Assembly: GCF_002979515.1 (NCBI RefSeq)
Contig: NZ_PCPA01000021.1
Location: 1 to 58,415 of the forward strand
Reading direction: 5' to 3'
Origin: Microbacterium sp. MYb54
GTDB taxonomy: Bacteria; Actinomycetota; Actinomycetes; Actinomycetales; Microbacteriaceae
Length of the DNA: 58,415 nt
Shown: one piece after another, positions 50,868-58,415 of the stretch
Layout: each line of letters opens with the position of its first letter
How positions within the stretch are numbered: the stretch's first letter is position 1
The notes under the pieces: model-generated
Database searches by the model: none
Told to the model about the DNA's origin: nothing
What the model saw: only the letters and a program-made list of their open reading frames with translations
Translations under genes and position numbers: made by a program

Positions 50868-50893
50868 GGTACGCATATCATGATACGCGTACC
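50868..50893. promoter_or_regulatory. 26-bp palindromic LacI operator between the fucosidase gene and the LacI-ABC operon
   Basis: The half-sites GGTACGC and GCGTACC bound a stretch centred on ATCATGAT. Over 26 bp only one base pair departs from perfect symmetry. It contains the same element as the direct copies at 49437-49469, linking both promoters to one regulator, probably the LacI at 50913. Confidence 0.75.
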
Positions 50894-50912
50894 GCACACG
50901 AGGAGGTGGACG

Positions 50913-51935
50913 ATGGCAACGATGCGCGACGTCGCACGACGGGCAGCAGTGGCGCCCATGACCGTCTCCCGCGTGCTCAACGATCCGGGCAGCGTGGCAC
51001 CGAAGACGCGAGTGCGGGTCGAGCAGGCCATCCACGACCTGAAGTACGTGCCGAACATGATCGGGCAGGGGTTGCGACACCAGCGCACCATGACGCTCGC
51101 GCTCCTCGTGAGCGACATCACGAACCCCTTCGCGATCCAGCAGATCACCGCGGTCAGCGACGCGGCGCGCGCGGCCGGATACACCGTGATCTTCGCCCAC
51201 ACGCAGGCGGACCCCGCCGAAGAGATGCGGCAGCTGCGCTCCATGATCGAGCGCAGGGTCGACGGCATCATCCTCTCGCCCGTCCGCAACGGCCCCGAAC
51301 CCGTCGACTTCGTGCAGCAGGCCGGATGCGAGATCGTCGTGATCGGCTACCGCATGCCGGAGAACGATGTGGATGCGGTGCGCTGCGACTCGCGCTCCGC
51401 CGCCGCCGAGCTCACCGAGCATCTCCTCCTCCTCGGGCACCGCCGCATCACGATGCTGAGCGGACAGCGCGAGATCGTCACGGCGGTCGACCGGGCGGAC
51501 GGATACCGCGACGCGATGGACGCGGCAGGACTCCCTGTCGACATCCGGTATGGAGACTTCACCATCGCCAGCGGCTATGCGATGGCAGAGGGCGTGCTCG
51601 ACGCGCCATCCGGTCCCACCGCGCTCGTCACCGCGAACAACTTCATCGCCATCGGCGCGGCGCGGCGCGCGAGCGAGAGGGGCGCCACGATCCCGGACGA
51701 CCTGTCGATCGTCACGTTCGACAACGCCCGCACCGAGATCGTGCACGACCCGTTCTTCACCGGCATCGTCCAACCCGTCGATGCCATGACGCGCCAGGCG
51801 ACCGCGCTGCTGCTCGAGCGCCTCGACCGGGAGTACTCGGGACCCGGACGCGACATCGTGCTGCCGACGGTGCTCGACGTGCACGGCTCATCCGCGGTTC
51901 CGAGCGAGCAGCGCCCGGAACCGATCTTCTCCTGA
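50913..51935 (+). CDS. LacI family transcriptional regulator of the fucoside locus
   Basis: A 340-residue regulator. The HTH is at residues 4-24 (MRDVARRAAVAPMTVSRVLN), the hinge YVPNMIGQGLRHQRT lies near 46, and the sensor domain follows (LALLVSDITNPFAIQQI; SGPTALVTANNFIAIGA; IPDDLSIVTFDN). ATG 50913 has AGGAGGTGG upstream. It is the first gene of an operon with the sugar ABC importer (44-bp gap to the binding protein) and is divergent from the GH29 gene. It is a clear paralogue of the LacI at 55216. Confidence 0.93.
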   Translation: MATMRDVARRAAVAPMTVSRVLNDPGSVAPKTRVRVEQAIHDLKYVPNMIGQGLRHQRTMTLALLVSDITNPFAIQQITAVSDAARAAGYTVIFAHTQADPAEEMRQLRSMIERRVDGIILSPVRNGPEPVDFVQQAGCEIVVIGYRMPENDVDAVRCDSRSAAAELTEHLLLLGHRRITMLSGQREIVTAVDRADGYRDAMDAAGLPVDIRYGDFTIASGYAMAEGVLDAPSGPTALVTANNFIAIGAARRASERGATIPDDLSIVTFDNARTEIVHDPFFTGIVQPVDAMTRQATALLLERLDREYSGPGRDIVLPTVLDVHGSSAVPSEQRPEPIFS

Positions 51936-51979
51936 ACGCCCCACCCGGGGGCACAATCACAAGGAAGCGAAGGAACACC

Positions 51980-53317
51980 ATGAAGCGATTCGTGAAGACG
52001 GCATCCCTGGCCGCTCTGACCGTCGCGGCTGTCGCCCTGGCGGGCTGCGGTTCGAGCGGCGGTGTCGGCGGCGATGAAGGCGTCGAGCAGAACACCTCCG
52101 AGAAGGCGACGATCACGTACTGGACGTGGTTCCCGCCGGAGGCGACCCTGAACGCCGCGATCGACGCGTTCGAGAAGGCCAACCCGAACATCACCGTGAA
52201 GCTCAAGACCTTCACCAACGAGGACTACCAGAAGCAGCTGCCGCTGGCCCTCAGCGGCGACGAGAGCATCGACGTGGTCGGCGTTCAGGTCTCGGCGATG
52301 ACCAACACGGTCAAGGACTACCTGCTGCCGGTGAGCGACTGGGGTGCCGATCTCGTCGGCGGACTCAACGAGTCCATGGTCGCGCAGACCGAGCAGATCG
52401 CCTCGGACGGCGAGCTGTACTCGCTTCCGATGGGCTCCATCGGCAGCGCCGTCATGTACTACAACGCGGCGATGCTCGACGGGCTCGGGATCGCGGTGCC
52501 GAAGACAGCGGACGAGTGGAAGACCGCTGTCGCCGCCGTCGAGGCCGCGAAGCCCGACGTCACTCCCGTGGTCTTCAGCGGTGAGCCGTACTGGCAGGAG
52601 GAGATGCTGTTCACGATCGCCGAGCAGACCTCGCCGGGACTCTCCGACGACATCATCGGCGGCAGCGGCTCCTGGGACCAGCCCGCGCTGGTCGCGGGGC
52701 TCAACGCCTACAAGTCGCTGTTCGACGACGGCATCGTCGGCTCCGACGTGCTGAGCCTGCAGGGCAGCCGACCGAGCGAGCTGTTCGCCTCCGGCGAGGC
52801 GGCCTTCTTCATCGACGGCTCGTGGCAGAACTCGCTGCTGTCCGCCTCAGGACGTGCGGCTGCCGGGATCGACCTCGAGGATGTCGGTGCTGCGCCGCTG
52901 CCGCTGGTCGACGGCGGCGAGCCTGCCATCCGCGCCCTCGCCGAGGGTGGCCTCGCGATTCCGGCGAACTCGAAGAACGTCAAGGCGGCGACCGCGTTCA
53001 TCTCCTTCCTGCTGAGCCCGGCCGGTGCCGACATCTGGGCGAAGGACCTGATCCTGGTCCCGAGCCTCACCGGCTATGAGGTCTCAGAGGACGTGCTCGA
53101 GACGGATGCGGCGCGTGCCGGCTACGCGGCCGTGAGCGCCGTGATCGCCGACCCGACCTCACAGCGAAACAGCCAGCAGGACTTCCTGAACAAGGTCGAG
53201 GGCAACGCGATCCTCGACGTGCTCCGCGGCACGACCTCGGCAGAGGACGCCGCGGCCCAGATGCAGTCCGAGTGGGACTCGGGTCGCTACCCGCACGGCG
53301 AGAGCGGGGCGCAATGA
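51980..53317 (+). CDS. Sugar ABC transporter substrate-binding lipoprotein (family 1)
   Basis: A 445-residue SBP_bac_1 protein. The signal peptide ends in the lipobox AAVALAGC (Cys23), anchoring it outside the membrane. TITYWTWFPPEATLNAAIDAFEKANPNI at residues 44-71 is the typical start of sugar-binding members. SLPMGSIGSAVMYYNAAML near 148, FASGEAAFFIDGSWQNSLL near 273, and the C-terminal ISFLLSPAGADIW also fit. AAGGAACACC precedes the ATG. Given the flanking GH29 genes, a fucosylated oligosaccharide is the likely ligand. Confidence 0.92.
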   Translation: MKRFVKTASLAALTVAAVALAGCGSSGGVGGDEGVEQNTSEKATITYWTWFPPEATLNAAIDAFEKANPNITVKLKTFTNEDYQKQLPLALSGDESIDVVGVQVSAMTNTVKDYLLPVSDWGADLVGGLNESMVAQTEQIASDGELYSLPMGSIGSAVMYYNAAMLDGLGIAVPKTADEWKTAVAAVEAAKPDVTPVVFSGEPYWQEEMLFTIAEQTSPGLSDDIIGGSGSWDQPALVAGLNAYKSLFDDGIVGSDVLSLQGSRPSELFASGEAAFFIDGSWQNSLLSASGRAAAGIDLEDVGAAPLPLVDGGEPAIRALAEGGLAIPANSKNVKAATAFISFLLSPAGADIWAKDLILVPSLTGYEVSEDVLETDAARAGYAAVSAVIADPTSQRNSQQDFLNKVEGNAILDVLRGTTSAEDAAAQMQSEWDSGRYPHGESGAQ

Positions 53318-54261
53318 CGGAGACATCCGTCATCGGCACGGAAGGATCCCGGGGGCGGCGCAAACGTCGCCCCCGGGCTGCCGGCGGCCCGCTGCGCAAG
53401 CACGGCGGCTGGATCGCCCTGCTCTTCCTGGCTCCGCTGCTGATCTTCTACGGCGTGTACTACCTCTACAGCTTCGGCATCCTCGGGGTCGTCAGCACGC
53501 AGCAGGTCGGGCTGACCTTCCGCAACGCGGTCGACGTCGGCGCGCAGAACTTCGTCCTCGTGCTGGGGGATCCGTCGTTCCAGCAGTCGCTGCTGAACAC
53601 CGTGCTCTTCGGACTGTTCAGCGTGGTCGTCGCGATGACGCTCGGCTTCGTGCTGGCGATGATGATGGCGTCGGGGGTGAAGCTCCGCAGGCTCTTCTAC
53701 ACCGTGTTCCTGCTGCCGTCGCTGATCCCGATGTCGCTGTTCGCGACGGTGTTCGGACGGATGCTCGAGACGCGCGACGGGGCGCTCAACCAGGCTCTCC
53801 GCGCCACCGGACTCGGATGGGTCGCGCCGGACTGGCTCGGCGACCCCGCTGCCGCCTACGTGGCAGTGGGCATCCTGCTCACCTATGGCATCGGTCTGCC
53901 GATCATGTACTACACGACCGATGTCGCCCAGGTGAACGCGTCGATCATCGAGTCGGCGGTGCTGGACGGCGCGAGCGTCTGGCAGATCTACCGCATCATG
54001 CTGTTCCCGCTGCTGCGCACGACACACATCACGGTGGCGCTCTCGGTGCTCCTCGGCAGCTTCCGCGCGTTCGACATCATCTACTTCTCCACTGGCGGAC
54101 AGCCGGGCGGTCGGACGGACATCGTCGGCACCTACATCTACAGCGCGACGCTCGGCGCAGACCGGGTCGGCTTCGCAGCCGCGGCATCCATCATCGTGCT
54201 GATCGTGGCGCTCGGGATCTCGGTGCTCCAGATCCTCACCCAGCGGAAGGCGAACCGATGA
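53314..54261 (+). CDS. Sugar ABC transporter permease (MalF-like)
   Basis: A 315-residue membrane protein with six TM segments. A basic cytoplasmic N-terminus (GSRGRRKRRPR) precedes TM1, IALLFLAPLLIFYGVYYLYS. NTVLFGLFSVVVAMTLGFVLA near 92 follows, and the EAA loop IIESAVLDGASVWQIYRIMLFPLL near 212-235 contacts the ATPase. The ATG overlaps the binding-protein stop by 4 nt and the stop overlaps the next permease, so stoichiometry is set by coupled translation. Confidence 0.92.
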   Translation: MTETSVIGTEGSRGRRKRRPRAAGGPLRKHGGWIALLFLAPLLIFYGVYYLYSFGILGVVSTQQVGLTFRNAVDVGAQNFVLVLGDPSFQQSLLNTVLFGLFSVVVAMTLGFVLAMMMASGVKLRRLFYTVFLLPSLIPMSLFATVFGRMLETRDGALNQALRATGLGWVAPDWLGDPAAAYVAVGILLTYGIGLPIMYYTTDVAQVNASIIESAVLDGASVWQIYRIMLFPLLRTTHITVALSVLLGSFRAFDIIYFSTGGQPGGRTDIVGTYIYSATLGADRVGFAAAASIIVLIVALGISVLQILTQRKANR

Positions 54262-55175
54262 CGACCACGGCATCGACGAAGGCGGTCTCGACGGCCGCAT
54301 CGACGATCACGGAACGACAGCGTCGGCGTGCCGAGGCCAAGAGCGAGGAGAGCGAGGAATCGCTCCCGATCAGGGCCCGTCGAGTCGACCGGATCGTGAT
54401 CTACGCCTTTCTCGCGATCTTCGCGCTGGCCTTCGCCGCCCCGCTGATCAATGCCGTCCAGATGTCGGTGGCCGTCGGCGGCATCGGCAACTACTGGGCT
54501 GTGCTGACCCGGCCGCTCAACGGCGTCTCGATCCCGCAGACGTTCCTCAACAGCGCGATCGTCGCACTGTTCCACGCGCTCCTCGTCTGCACGATCGGCG
54601 CGCTCGCCGCCTACGCGTTCTCCTTCGTGCCGTTCCGCGGGAAGGAGGCGCTGTACTACGGCGTGCTCCTGTTCCTCGCGGTGCCGGCGACGGCCATCCT
54701 GGTTCCGGTGTACTTCCTCAGCGGCACGCTGAGCCTGTTCAACACGCATCTCGGGGTCGCATTGCCCGAGGCGGTGCTGACACTGCCGTTCGCGGTGCTT
54801 CTGCTGCGCAACCGGATGGATGACATCCCGAGGCAGCTCGTCGAGGCCGCGATCATCGACCGCGCCGGGCATTTCCGCATCTTCTGGAGCATCGCCGTCC
54901 CACTCAGCCGCGGGCCGCTGATCAACCTGGCCGCGCTGAGTGTGATGTGGTCGCTGCAGGACTTCGTGTTCCCTTCAGTGCTGCTGCGCTCCGCCGAGCT
55001 CACGACCGCGGCGCAGGCCGTGCAGTCGATCCGCAGTGCCTTCGCGCCGACGCCGCTGGAGTCGTCGCAGTACTACGCCGCGCTGGTCCTGCTCGGCGTC
55101 CCGGCACTGATCATCATCGTGTTCGCGTTCCGCTTCGTCACGAAGGGGCTCGCGGCCGGCGGAGTGAAGGAATGA
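54258..55175 (+). CDS. Sugar ABC transporter permease (MalG-like)
   Basis: A 305-residue permease. A 45-residue charged N-terminus (ITERQRRRAEAKSEESEESL) precedes TM1. FLNSAIVALFHALLVCTIGALAAYAFSFV near 97 and the EAA loop LVEAAIIDRAGHFRIFWSIAVPLSRG near 195-220 are typical of MalG-type subunits. No ATPase gene follows; like many actinobacterial sugar importers the complex probably uses a shared MsiK-type ATPase encoded elsewhere. Last gene of the operon. Confidence 0.92.
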   Translation: MTTTASTKAVSTAASTITERQRRRAEAKSEESEESLPIRARRVDRIVIYAFLAIFALAFAAPLINAVQMSVAVGGIGNYWAVLTRPLNGVSIPQTFLNSAIVALFHALLVCTIGALAAYAFSFVPFRGKEALYYGVLLFLAVPATAILVPVYFLSGTLSLFNTHLGVALPEAVLTLPFAVLLLRNRMDDIPRQLVEAAIIDRAGHFRIFWSIAVPLSRGPLINLAALSVMWSLQDFVFPSVLLRSAELTTAAQAVQSIRSAFAPTPLESSQYYAALVLLGVPALIIIVFAFRFVTKGLAAGGVKE

Positions 55176-55215
55176 GTCGGGTGCCCGGGTGCCCGGGTGA
55201 CGGTGCGGGTCGGGG

Positions 55216-56217
55216 TCAGCCGGGGTGCGGTCCGGCGGCGGAGCTGTGCGTGTCGAGCTCCATCAGTCGCACGACATCGCGGCCAGGACCCTCATGGCGC
55301 TCGGTGGCGCGCTCGAGGAGCATGTCGGTCGCGAGGGCGGCGAGCTCCCGCACCGGCTGCACCATGCCGGTGAAGAACGGGTCGAAGGCGATCTCGGTGC
55401 CGATGTTGTCGAACGTGACGACTGAGACGTCTTCCGGGATCCGCAGGCCGAGGTCGCGGGCCCTGCGTGCGGCTCCGAGCCCGATGAAGTTGCTGGCGGT
55501 GACGAGTGCGGTCGGGCGATCCTTCGCCGTGAGGACGTCGCCGGCCATGGCGTACCCGCTCGCGATGCTGAAGGCGCCGAAGCGGATGTCTTCGCTGAGC
55601 CCCGCGGCCTGCATCGCCGCACGGTATCCTGCTGCCCGCTCTCGGGCCGTCACCGCCTGCTCCGTGCCGCTGAGCATCGCGATGCGGGTGTGGCCGAGGT
55701 CGATGAGGTATTGCGTGAGGCGGTGGGCGCCGTCCTCGCTGTCGCTGCGTACGACGTCGACGTCGTTGTCGGGCATCGGGTAGTCCAGTACCACGATCGG
55801 CACGCCCTGCTCCTGCACGAACCGCACCGCGTCGGGAGTGTTCAGCACCGGAGAGAGCACGATGCCGTCGACGCGGCGCTCGACCAGGTGCCGAAGCTGT
55901 GCGAGCTCTTCCTCGGGCGATGAGTCGGTGTGGGCGAAGATCAGGTTGTACCCCTGCGACTTCGCCGCCTCGCTGACGCCGAGGATCTGCTCGGTCGCGA
56001 ACGGGTTCGAGATGTCGCCGACGACGAGGGCGATCACCATCGTCTGCTTGTTGCGCAGCCCCAACCCGAGGCGGTTGGGGACGTAGTTGAGATCCCGGAT
56101 CGCCCGCTGCACGCGCTCGCGCGTGGCCTCGGCGACGGTCTCCGGACGGTTGATGACGCGCGACACCGTCATGGGGGCGACGTCTGCGCGTTTCGCGACC
56201 TCACGAATGGTCGCCAT
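55216..56217 (-). CDS. LacI family transcriptional regulator, paralogue of the fucoside LacI
   Basis: A 333-residue LacI protein. The HTH at residues 4-24 is IREVAKRADVAPMTVSRVIN, nearly the same recognition helix as the regulator at 50913, and the sensor domain runs in parallel throughout (SNPFATEQILGVSEAAKSQG; EELAQLRHLVERRVDGIVLS; DPFFTGMVQPV). It is divergent from the Gfo/Idh-DUF993 operon, whose promoter carries a perfect 14-bp palindrome, so it likely controls that operon. Confidence 0.93.
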   Translation of the reverse strand: MATIREVAKRADVAPMTVSRVINRPETVAEATRERVQRAIRDLNYVPNRLGLGLRNKQTMVIALVVGDISNPFATEQILGVSEAAKSQGYNLIFAHTDSSPEEELAQLRHLVERRVDGIVLSPVLNTPDAVRFVQEQGVPIVVLDYPMPDNDVDVVRSDSEDGAHRLTQYLIDLGHTRIAMLSGTEQAVTARERAAGYRAAMQAAGLSEDIRFGAFSIASGYAMAGDVLTAKDRPTALVTASNFIGLGAARRARDLGLRIPEDVSVVTFDNIGTEIAFDPFFTGMVQPVRELAALATDMLLERATERHEGPGRDVVRLMELDTHSSAAGPHPG

Positions 56218-56350
56218 AGTGCACCTTCGTCGTCGCAGGAGTCGTCACTCGCCCATCCTGTCATGGCGGGTGTCCGCGCAGACGGCGGAGGCCCGGGAGC
56301 GCGTCGGCCTGCCGGATGGATCTCGGCTGCACCGGGTCGGCGGCCTGCGG

Positions 56351-56397
56351 TTGCGATCGTCCCGAGTCTCGTGGCATGATCTCGGAAAGCGCTTTCC
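56351..56397 (+). promoter_or_regulatory. Promoter and LacI-type operator of the Gfo/Idh operon
   Basis: TTGCGA (56351-56356), 18-bp spacer, CATGAT (56375-56380), then the perfect palindrome GGAAAGCGCTTTCC (56384-56397) over the probable transcription start. The central CG and symmetric arms are typical of LacI/GalR sites. Confidence 0.65.
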
Positions 56398-56446
56398 CAG
56401 TTGGTGGGGCAAGCGCGAACAGCTTCCTGCGACAGAACGGAACACC

Positions 56447-57610
56447 ATGGCCCAGGCGAACACCCGCGAGATCGGCATCATCATGAACGGCGTCTCCGGA
56501 CGCATGGGATATCGGCAGCACCTGGTGCGCTCGATCCTGGCGATCCGCGAGGAGGGCGGCATCGAGCTCTCCGACGGTTCGAGGATCACCGTGAAGCCGA
56601 TCCTCGTCGGCCGCAGCGAGGCCAAGCTCGCCGAGCTCGCAGCGAAGCACGGCATCGAGGACTGGACGACCGACCTCGACGCCGCCCTCGCCGACCCGCA
56701 GTGGGAGATCTACGCCGACTTCCTGGTGACCAAGGCCCGCGCCACCGCGATCCGCAAGGCCATCGCCGCGGGCAAGGCGATCTACACCGAGAAGCCCACC
56801 GCCGAGTCGCTCGACGAGGCGCTCGAGCTCGCGCGTCTCGCCGACCAGGCGGGTGTGAAGACCGGGGTCGTCCACGACAAGCTCTACCTCCCCGGGCTGC
56901 AGAAGCTCAAGCGCCTGATCGACTCCGGCTTCTTCGGCCGCATCCTCTCGGTGCGCGGTGAGTTCGGCTACTGGGTCTTCGAGGGCGACTGGCAGCCCGC
57001 GCAGCGCCCGAGCTGGAACTACCGCACCGAAGACGGCGGAGGCATCATCACCGACATGTTCCCGCACTGGAACTACGTGCTCGAGAACCTCTTCGGCGAG
57101 GTCAAGAGCGTCTACGCGCAGGCGGCCGTGCACATCGCCGACCGCTGGGACGAGAAGGGCGAGCACTACACGGCCACCGCCGAGGACGCGGCCTACGGCA
57201 TCTTCGAGATCGAGGGGGGAGTGATCGCCGAGATCAACTCCTCGTGGACCGTGCGCGTGAACCGCGACGAGCTGGTCGAGTTCCAGGTCGATGGCACGCA
57301 CGGCTCTGCCGTCGTCGGACTGTTCGGCGCGAAGATCCAGCCCCGCAACGCCACCCCGAAGCCGGTGTGGAACCCCGACCTGGAAGACACCCGCGACTAC
57401 GACGCCGACTGGCAGGACGTGCCGACCAACGAGGTCTTCCTCAACGGCTTCCGCCAGCAGTGGGAGGAGTACCTGGTCTCGTACGTCGAGGGCACCGACT
57501 ACCCGTTCGACCTGCTCGCGGGCGCCCGCGGTGTGCAGTTCGCGGAGGCCGGCCTGACCTCCAGCGCCGAGGGTCGCAAGGTCGCCCTGTCGCCGTTGAG
57601 CCTGGGCTGA
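56447..57610 (+). CDS. Gfo/Idh/MocA family oxidoreductase
   Basis: A 387-residue NAD(P)-dependent sugar or cyclitol dehydrogenase. The nucleotide-binding start is REIGIIMNGVSGRMGYRQH near residue 7, a variant of the GxGxxG fingerprint (GVSGRMG). The conserved EKPTAES lysine motif is near 109, the VVHDKLYLPGLQKLKRL segment near 139, and the GGGIITDMFPHWNYVLE substrate region near 199. EKP and DxxxH-like residues are intact. It is followed 7 nt later by a DUF993 aldolase-like gene, suggesting oxidation of a sugar acid or lactone followed by cleavage. Confidence 0.9.
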   Translation: MAQANTREIGIIMNGVSGRMGYRQHLVRSILAIREEGGIELSDGSRITVKPILVGRSEAKLAELAAKHGIEDWTTDLDAALADPQWEIYADFLVTKARATAIRKAIAAGKAIYTEKPTAESLDEALELARLADQAGVKTGVVHDKLYLPGLQKLKRLIDSGFFGRILSVRGEFGYWVFEGDWQPAQRPSWNYRTEDGGGIITDMFPHWNYVLENLFGEVKSVYAQAAVHIADRWDEKGEHYTATAEDAAYGIFEIEGGVIAEINSSWTVRVNRDELVEFQVDGTHGSAVVGLFGAKIQPRNATPKPVWNPDLEDTRDYDADWQDVPTNEVFLNGFRQQWEEYLVSYVEGTDYPFDLLAGARGVQFAEAGLTSSAEGRKVALSPLSLG

Positions 57611-57617
57611 GGCGCGC

Positions 57618-58415
57618 ATGAGCACCCTGCGACTTCTCCGGGCGAACGGTGAGACCGCCGACGTGGCCCTCAACGATTCCGGCGCCTACACGCGTCCGAC
57701 CGCCCCGCTGCAGAGCCGCGTCGCGTACGCCGCCGCCCACGTCGTGCCCAAGGTGCACGCCGACAACACTCCGGGGCAGCCGGCCGACATCGACTGGGAT
57801 GCCACGCTCGCATTCCGCCGCAACGTGTACTCGTGGGGGCTCGGGGTCGCCGACGCCATGGACACCGCGCAGCGGAACATGGGCCTGGATGCCGCAGCCA
57901 CCCGCGAGCTGATCGCCCGCAGCGCCGAGGTCGCCCGTGAGGAGGGCGGATCCGTCGTGGTCGGCGTCAACACCGACCACGTCGAGGAGACGCACATCTC
58001 GCTCGACCAGGTGATCGCGGCCTACCAGGAGCAGCTGCACTTCACCGAGGAGCAGGGGGCCGGCCCCGTGCTCATGGCCTCCCGGCACCTCGCCCGCGTC
58101 GCGACAGGTGCCGCCGACTACCGCCGCGTCTACCGCGAGGTGCTGTCGCGCGCGACCACGCCGGTGGTGCTGCATTGGCTGGGCACCGCGTTCGACCCCG
58201 AGCTCGCGGGCTACTTCGGCGCGGCCGACTGGCAGACCGCATCCGAGGTGCTCCTGCAGGTCATCGAGGAGAACCCCGGCAAGGTCGCCGGTGTGAAGAT
58301 GAGCCTGCTGAACGCCGAGTCCGAGATCGCAGTGCGCGGCCGTCTCCCCGAGGGCGTCCGCATGTTCACGGGCGACGACTTCAACTACGTGAGCCTGATC
58401 GCCGGCACCCCCTCC
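57618..58415 (+). CDS. DUF993 / dihydrodipicolinate-synthase-like protein (partial, runs off the window)
   Basis: 266 codons are open from ATG 57618 to the window end without a stop. The protein starts MSTLRLLRANGETADVALND and contains RVAYAAAHVVPKVHADNTPG near residue 35 and DWDATLAFRRNVYSWGLGVADAMDTAQRNMG near 59-89. VVLHWLGTAFDPELAGYF near 182 and the lysine segment GKVAGVKMSLLNAESE near 220-235 follow, where DapA-type enzymes form a Schiff base. These match DUF993, a DapA-superfamily group that usually sits beside Gfo/Idh dehydrogenases and sugar phosphate isomerases in carbohydrate operons. The C-terminal end is missing. Confidence 0.88.
   Translation, partial: MSTLRLLRANGETADVALNDSGAYTRPTAPLQSRVAYAAAHVVPKVHADNTPGQPADIDWDATLAFRRNVYSWGLGVADAMDTAQRNMGLDAAATRELIARSAEVAREEGGSVVVGVNTDHVEETHISLDQVIAAYQEQLHFTEEQGAGPVLMASRHLARVATGAADYRRVYREVLSRATTPVVLHWLGTAFDPELAGYFGAADWQTASEVLLQVIEENPGKVAGVKMSLLNAESEIAVRGRLPEGVRMFTGDDFNYVSLIAGTPS

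Overview
The window is high-GC actinobacterial DNA. Its strong G/C third positions, frequent GTG starts, 4-nt stop/start overlaps, MsiK-type sugar ABC modules and DUF222 (13E12-type) protein fragments all point to Microbacteriaceae, probably Microbacterium. That genus call is inference from style and gene content. I see no rRNA, tRNA or CRISPR array.

Layout, left to right. (1) 0.2-13.7 kb is chromosomal housekeeping and accessory metabolism: a guanidino-hydrolase/ornithine aminotransferase pair, a MarR-controlled MFS exporter, cutC, an alpha/beta hydrolase, a DUF1684 protein, a lipoate ligase overlapping an orphan DNA methyltransferase, and a TetR gene divergent from an MFS/carboxylesterase/PAP2 operon. 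(2) 13.7-16.7 kb holds a PhzS-like flavin monooxygenase, MarR and DUF3237 operon with a TetR gene upstream. (3) 16.8-23.8 kb holds a YtcJ-type amidohydrolase followed by a complete peptide-type ABC importer. (4) 23.8-27.6 kb looks like polyamine/aminoaldehyde catabolism: cupin, FAD oxidoreductase, Lrp/AsnC and a divergent aldehyde dehydrogenase. (5) 27.7-31.7 kb carries an LtrA-family protein, a GNAT, an M23 peptidase, and a decayed stretch with gene relics.

(6) 31.7-38.8 kb is the most notable region. It is a lower-GC block (33 of 60 G+C at 36541-36600, against 43 of 60 at 26221-26280) that interrupts a DUF222 gene. It holds six tightly overlapping minus-strand genes: an MppP-like PLP L-arginine oxidase, a VioC/MppO-like Fe(II)/2-oxoglutarate hydroxylase, an MppR-like acetoacetate-decarboxylase-fold enzyme, a PPDK-like PEP-utilising enzyme without its ATP-grasp domain, and two ATP-grasp ligases. 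This looks like a compact, NRPS-free pathway that builds an enduracididine-type cyclic guanidino amino acid and then couples it into a small peptide or amide. I know of no described cluster with this composition.

(7) 39.0-42.5 kb is a ROK regulator, ChbG/YdjC deacetylase and sugar-type MFS operon. (8) 42.5-47.1 kb is the galT-galK-galE operon divergent from a LacI regulator, with two operator-like sites 31 bp apart. (9) 47.2-55.2 kb is a fucoside-type utilisation locus: a secreted GH29-like protein, a cytoplasmic GH29 enzyme, LacI, and a sugar ABC importer without an ATPase. A shared TACGCGTACC-type operator ties these together. (10) 55.2-58.4 kb is a second, paralogous LacI divergent from a Gfo/Idh/MocA dehydrogenase and a DUF993 aldolase-like gene cut by the window end.

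Several genes (cutC, the alpha/beta hydrolase, the lipoate ligase, the aldehyde dehydrogenase, galT) have a -10-like hexamer ending exactly 6 nt before a GTG/ATG, which suggests leaderless transcripts. Short tandem repeats recur at gene ends.
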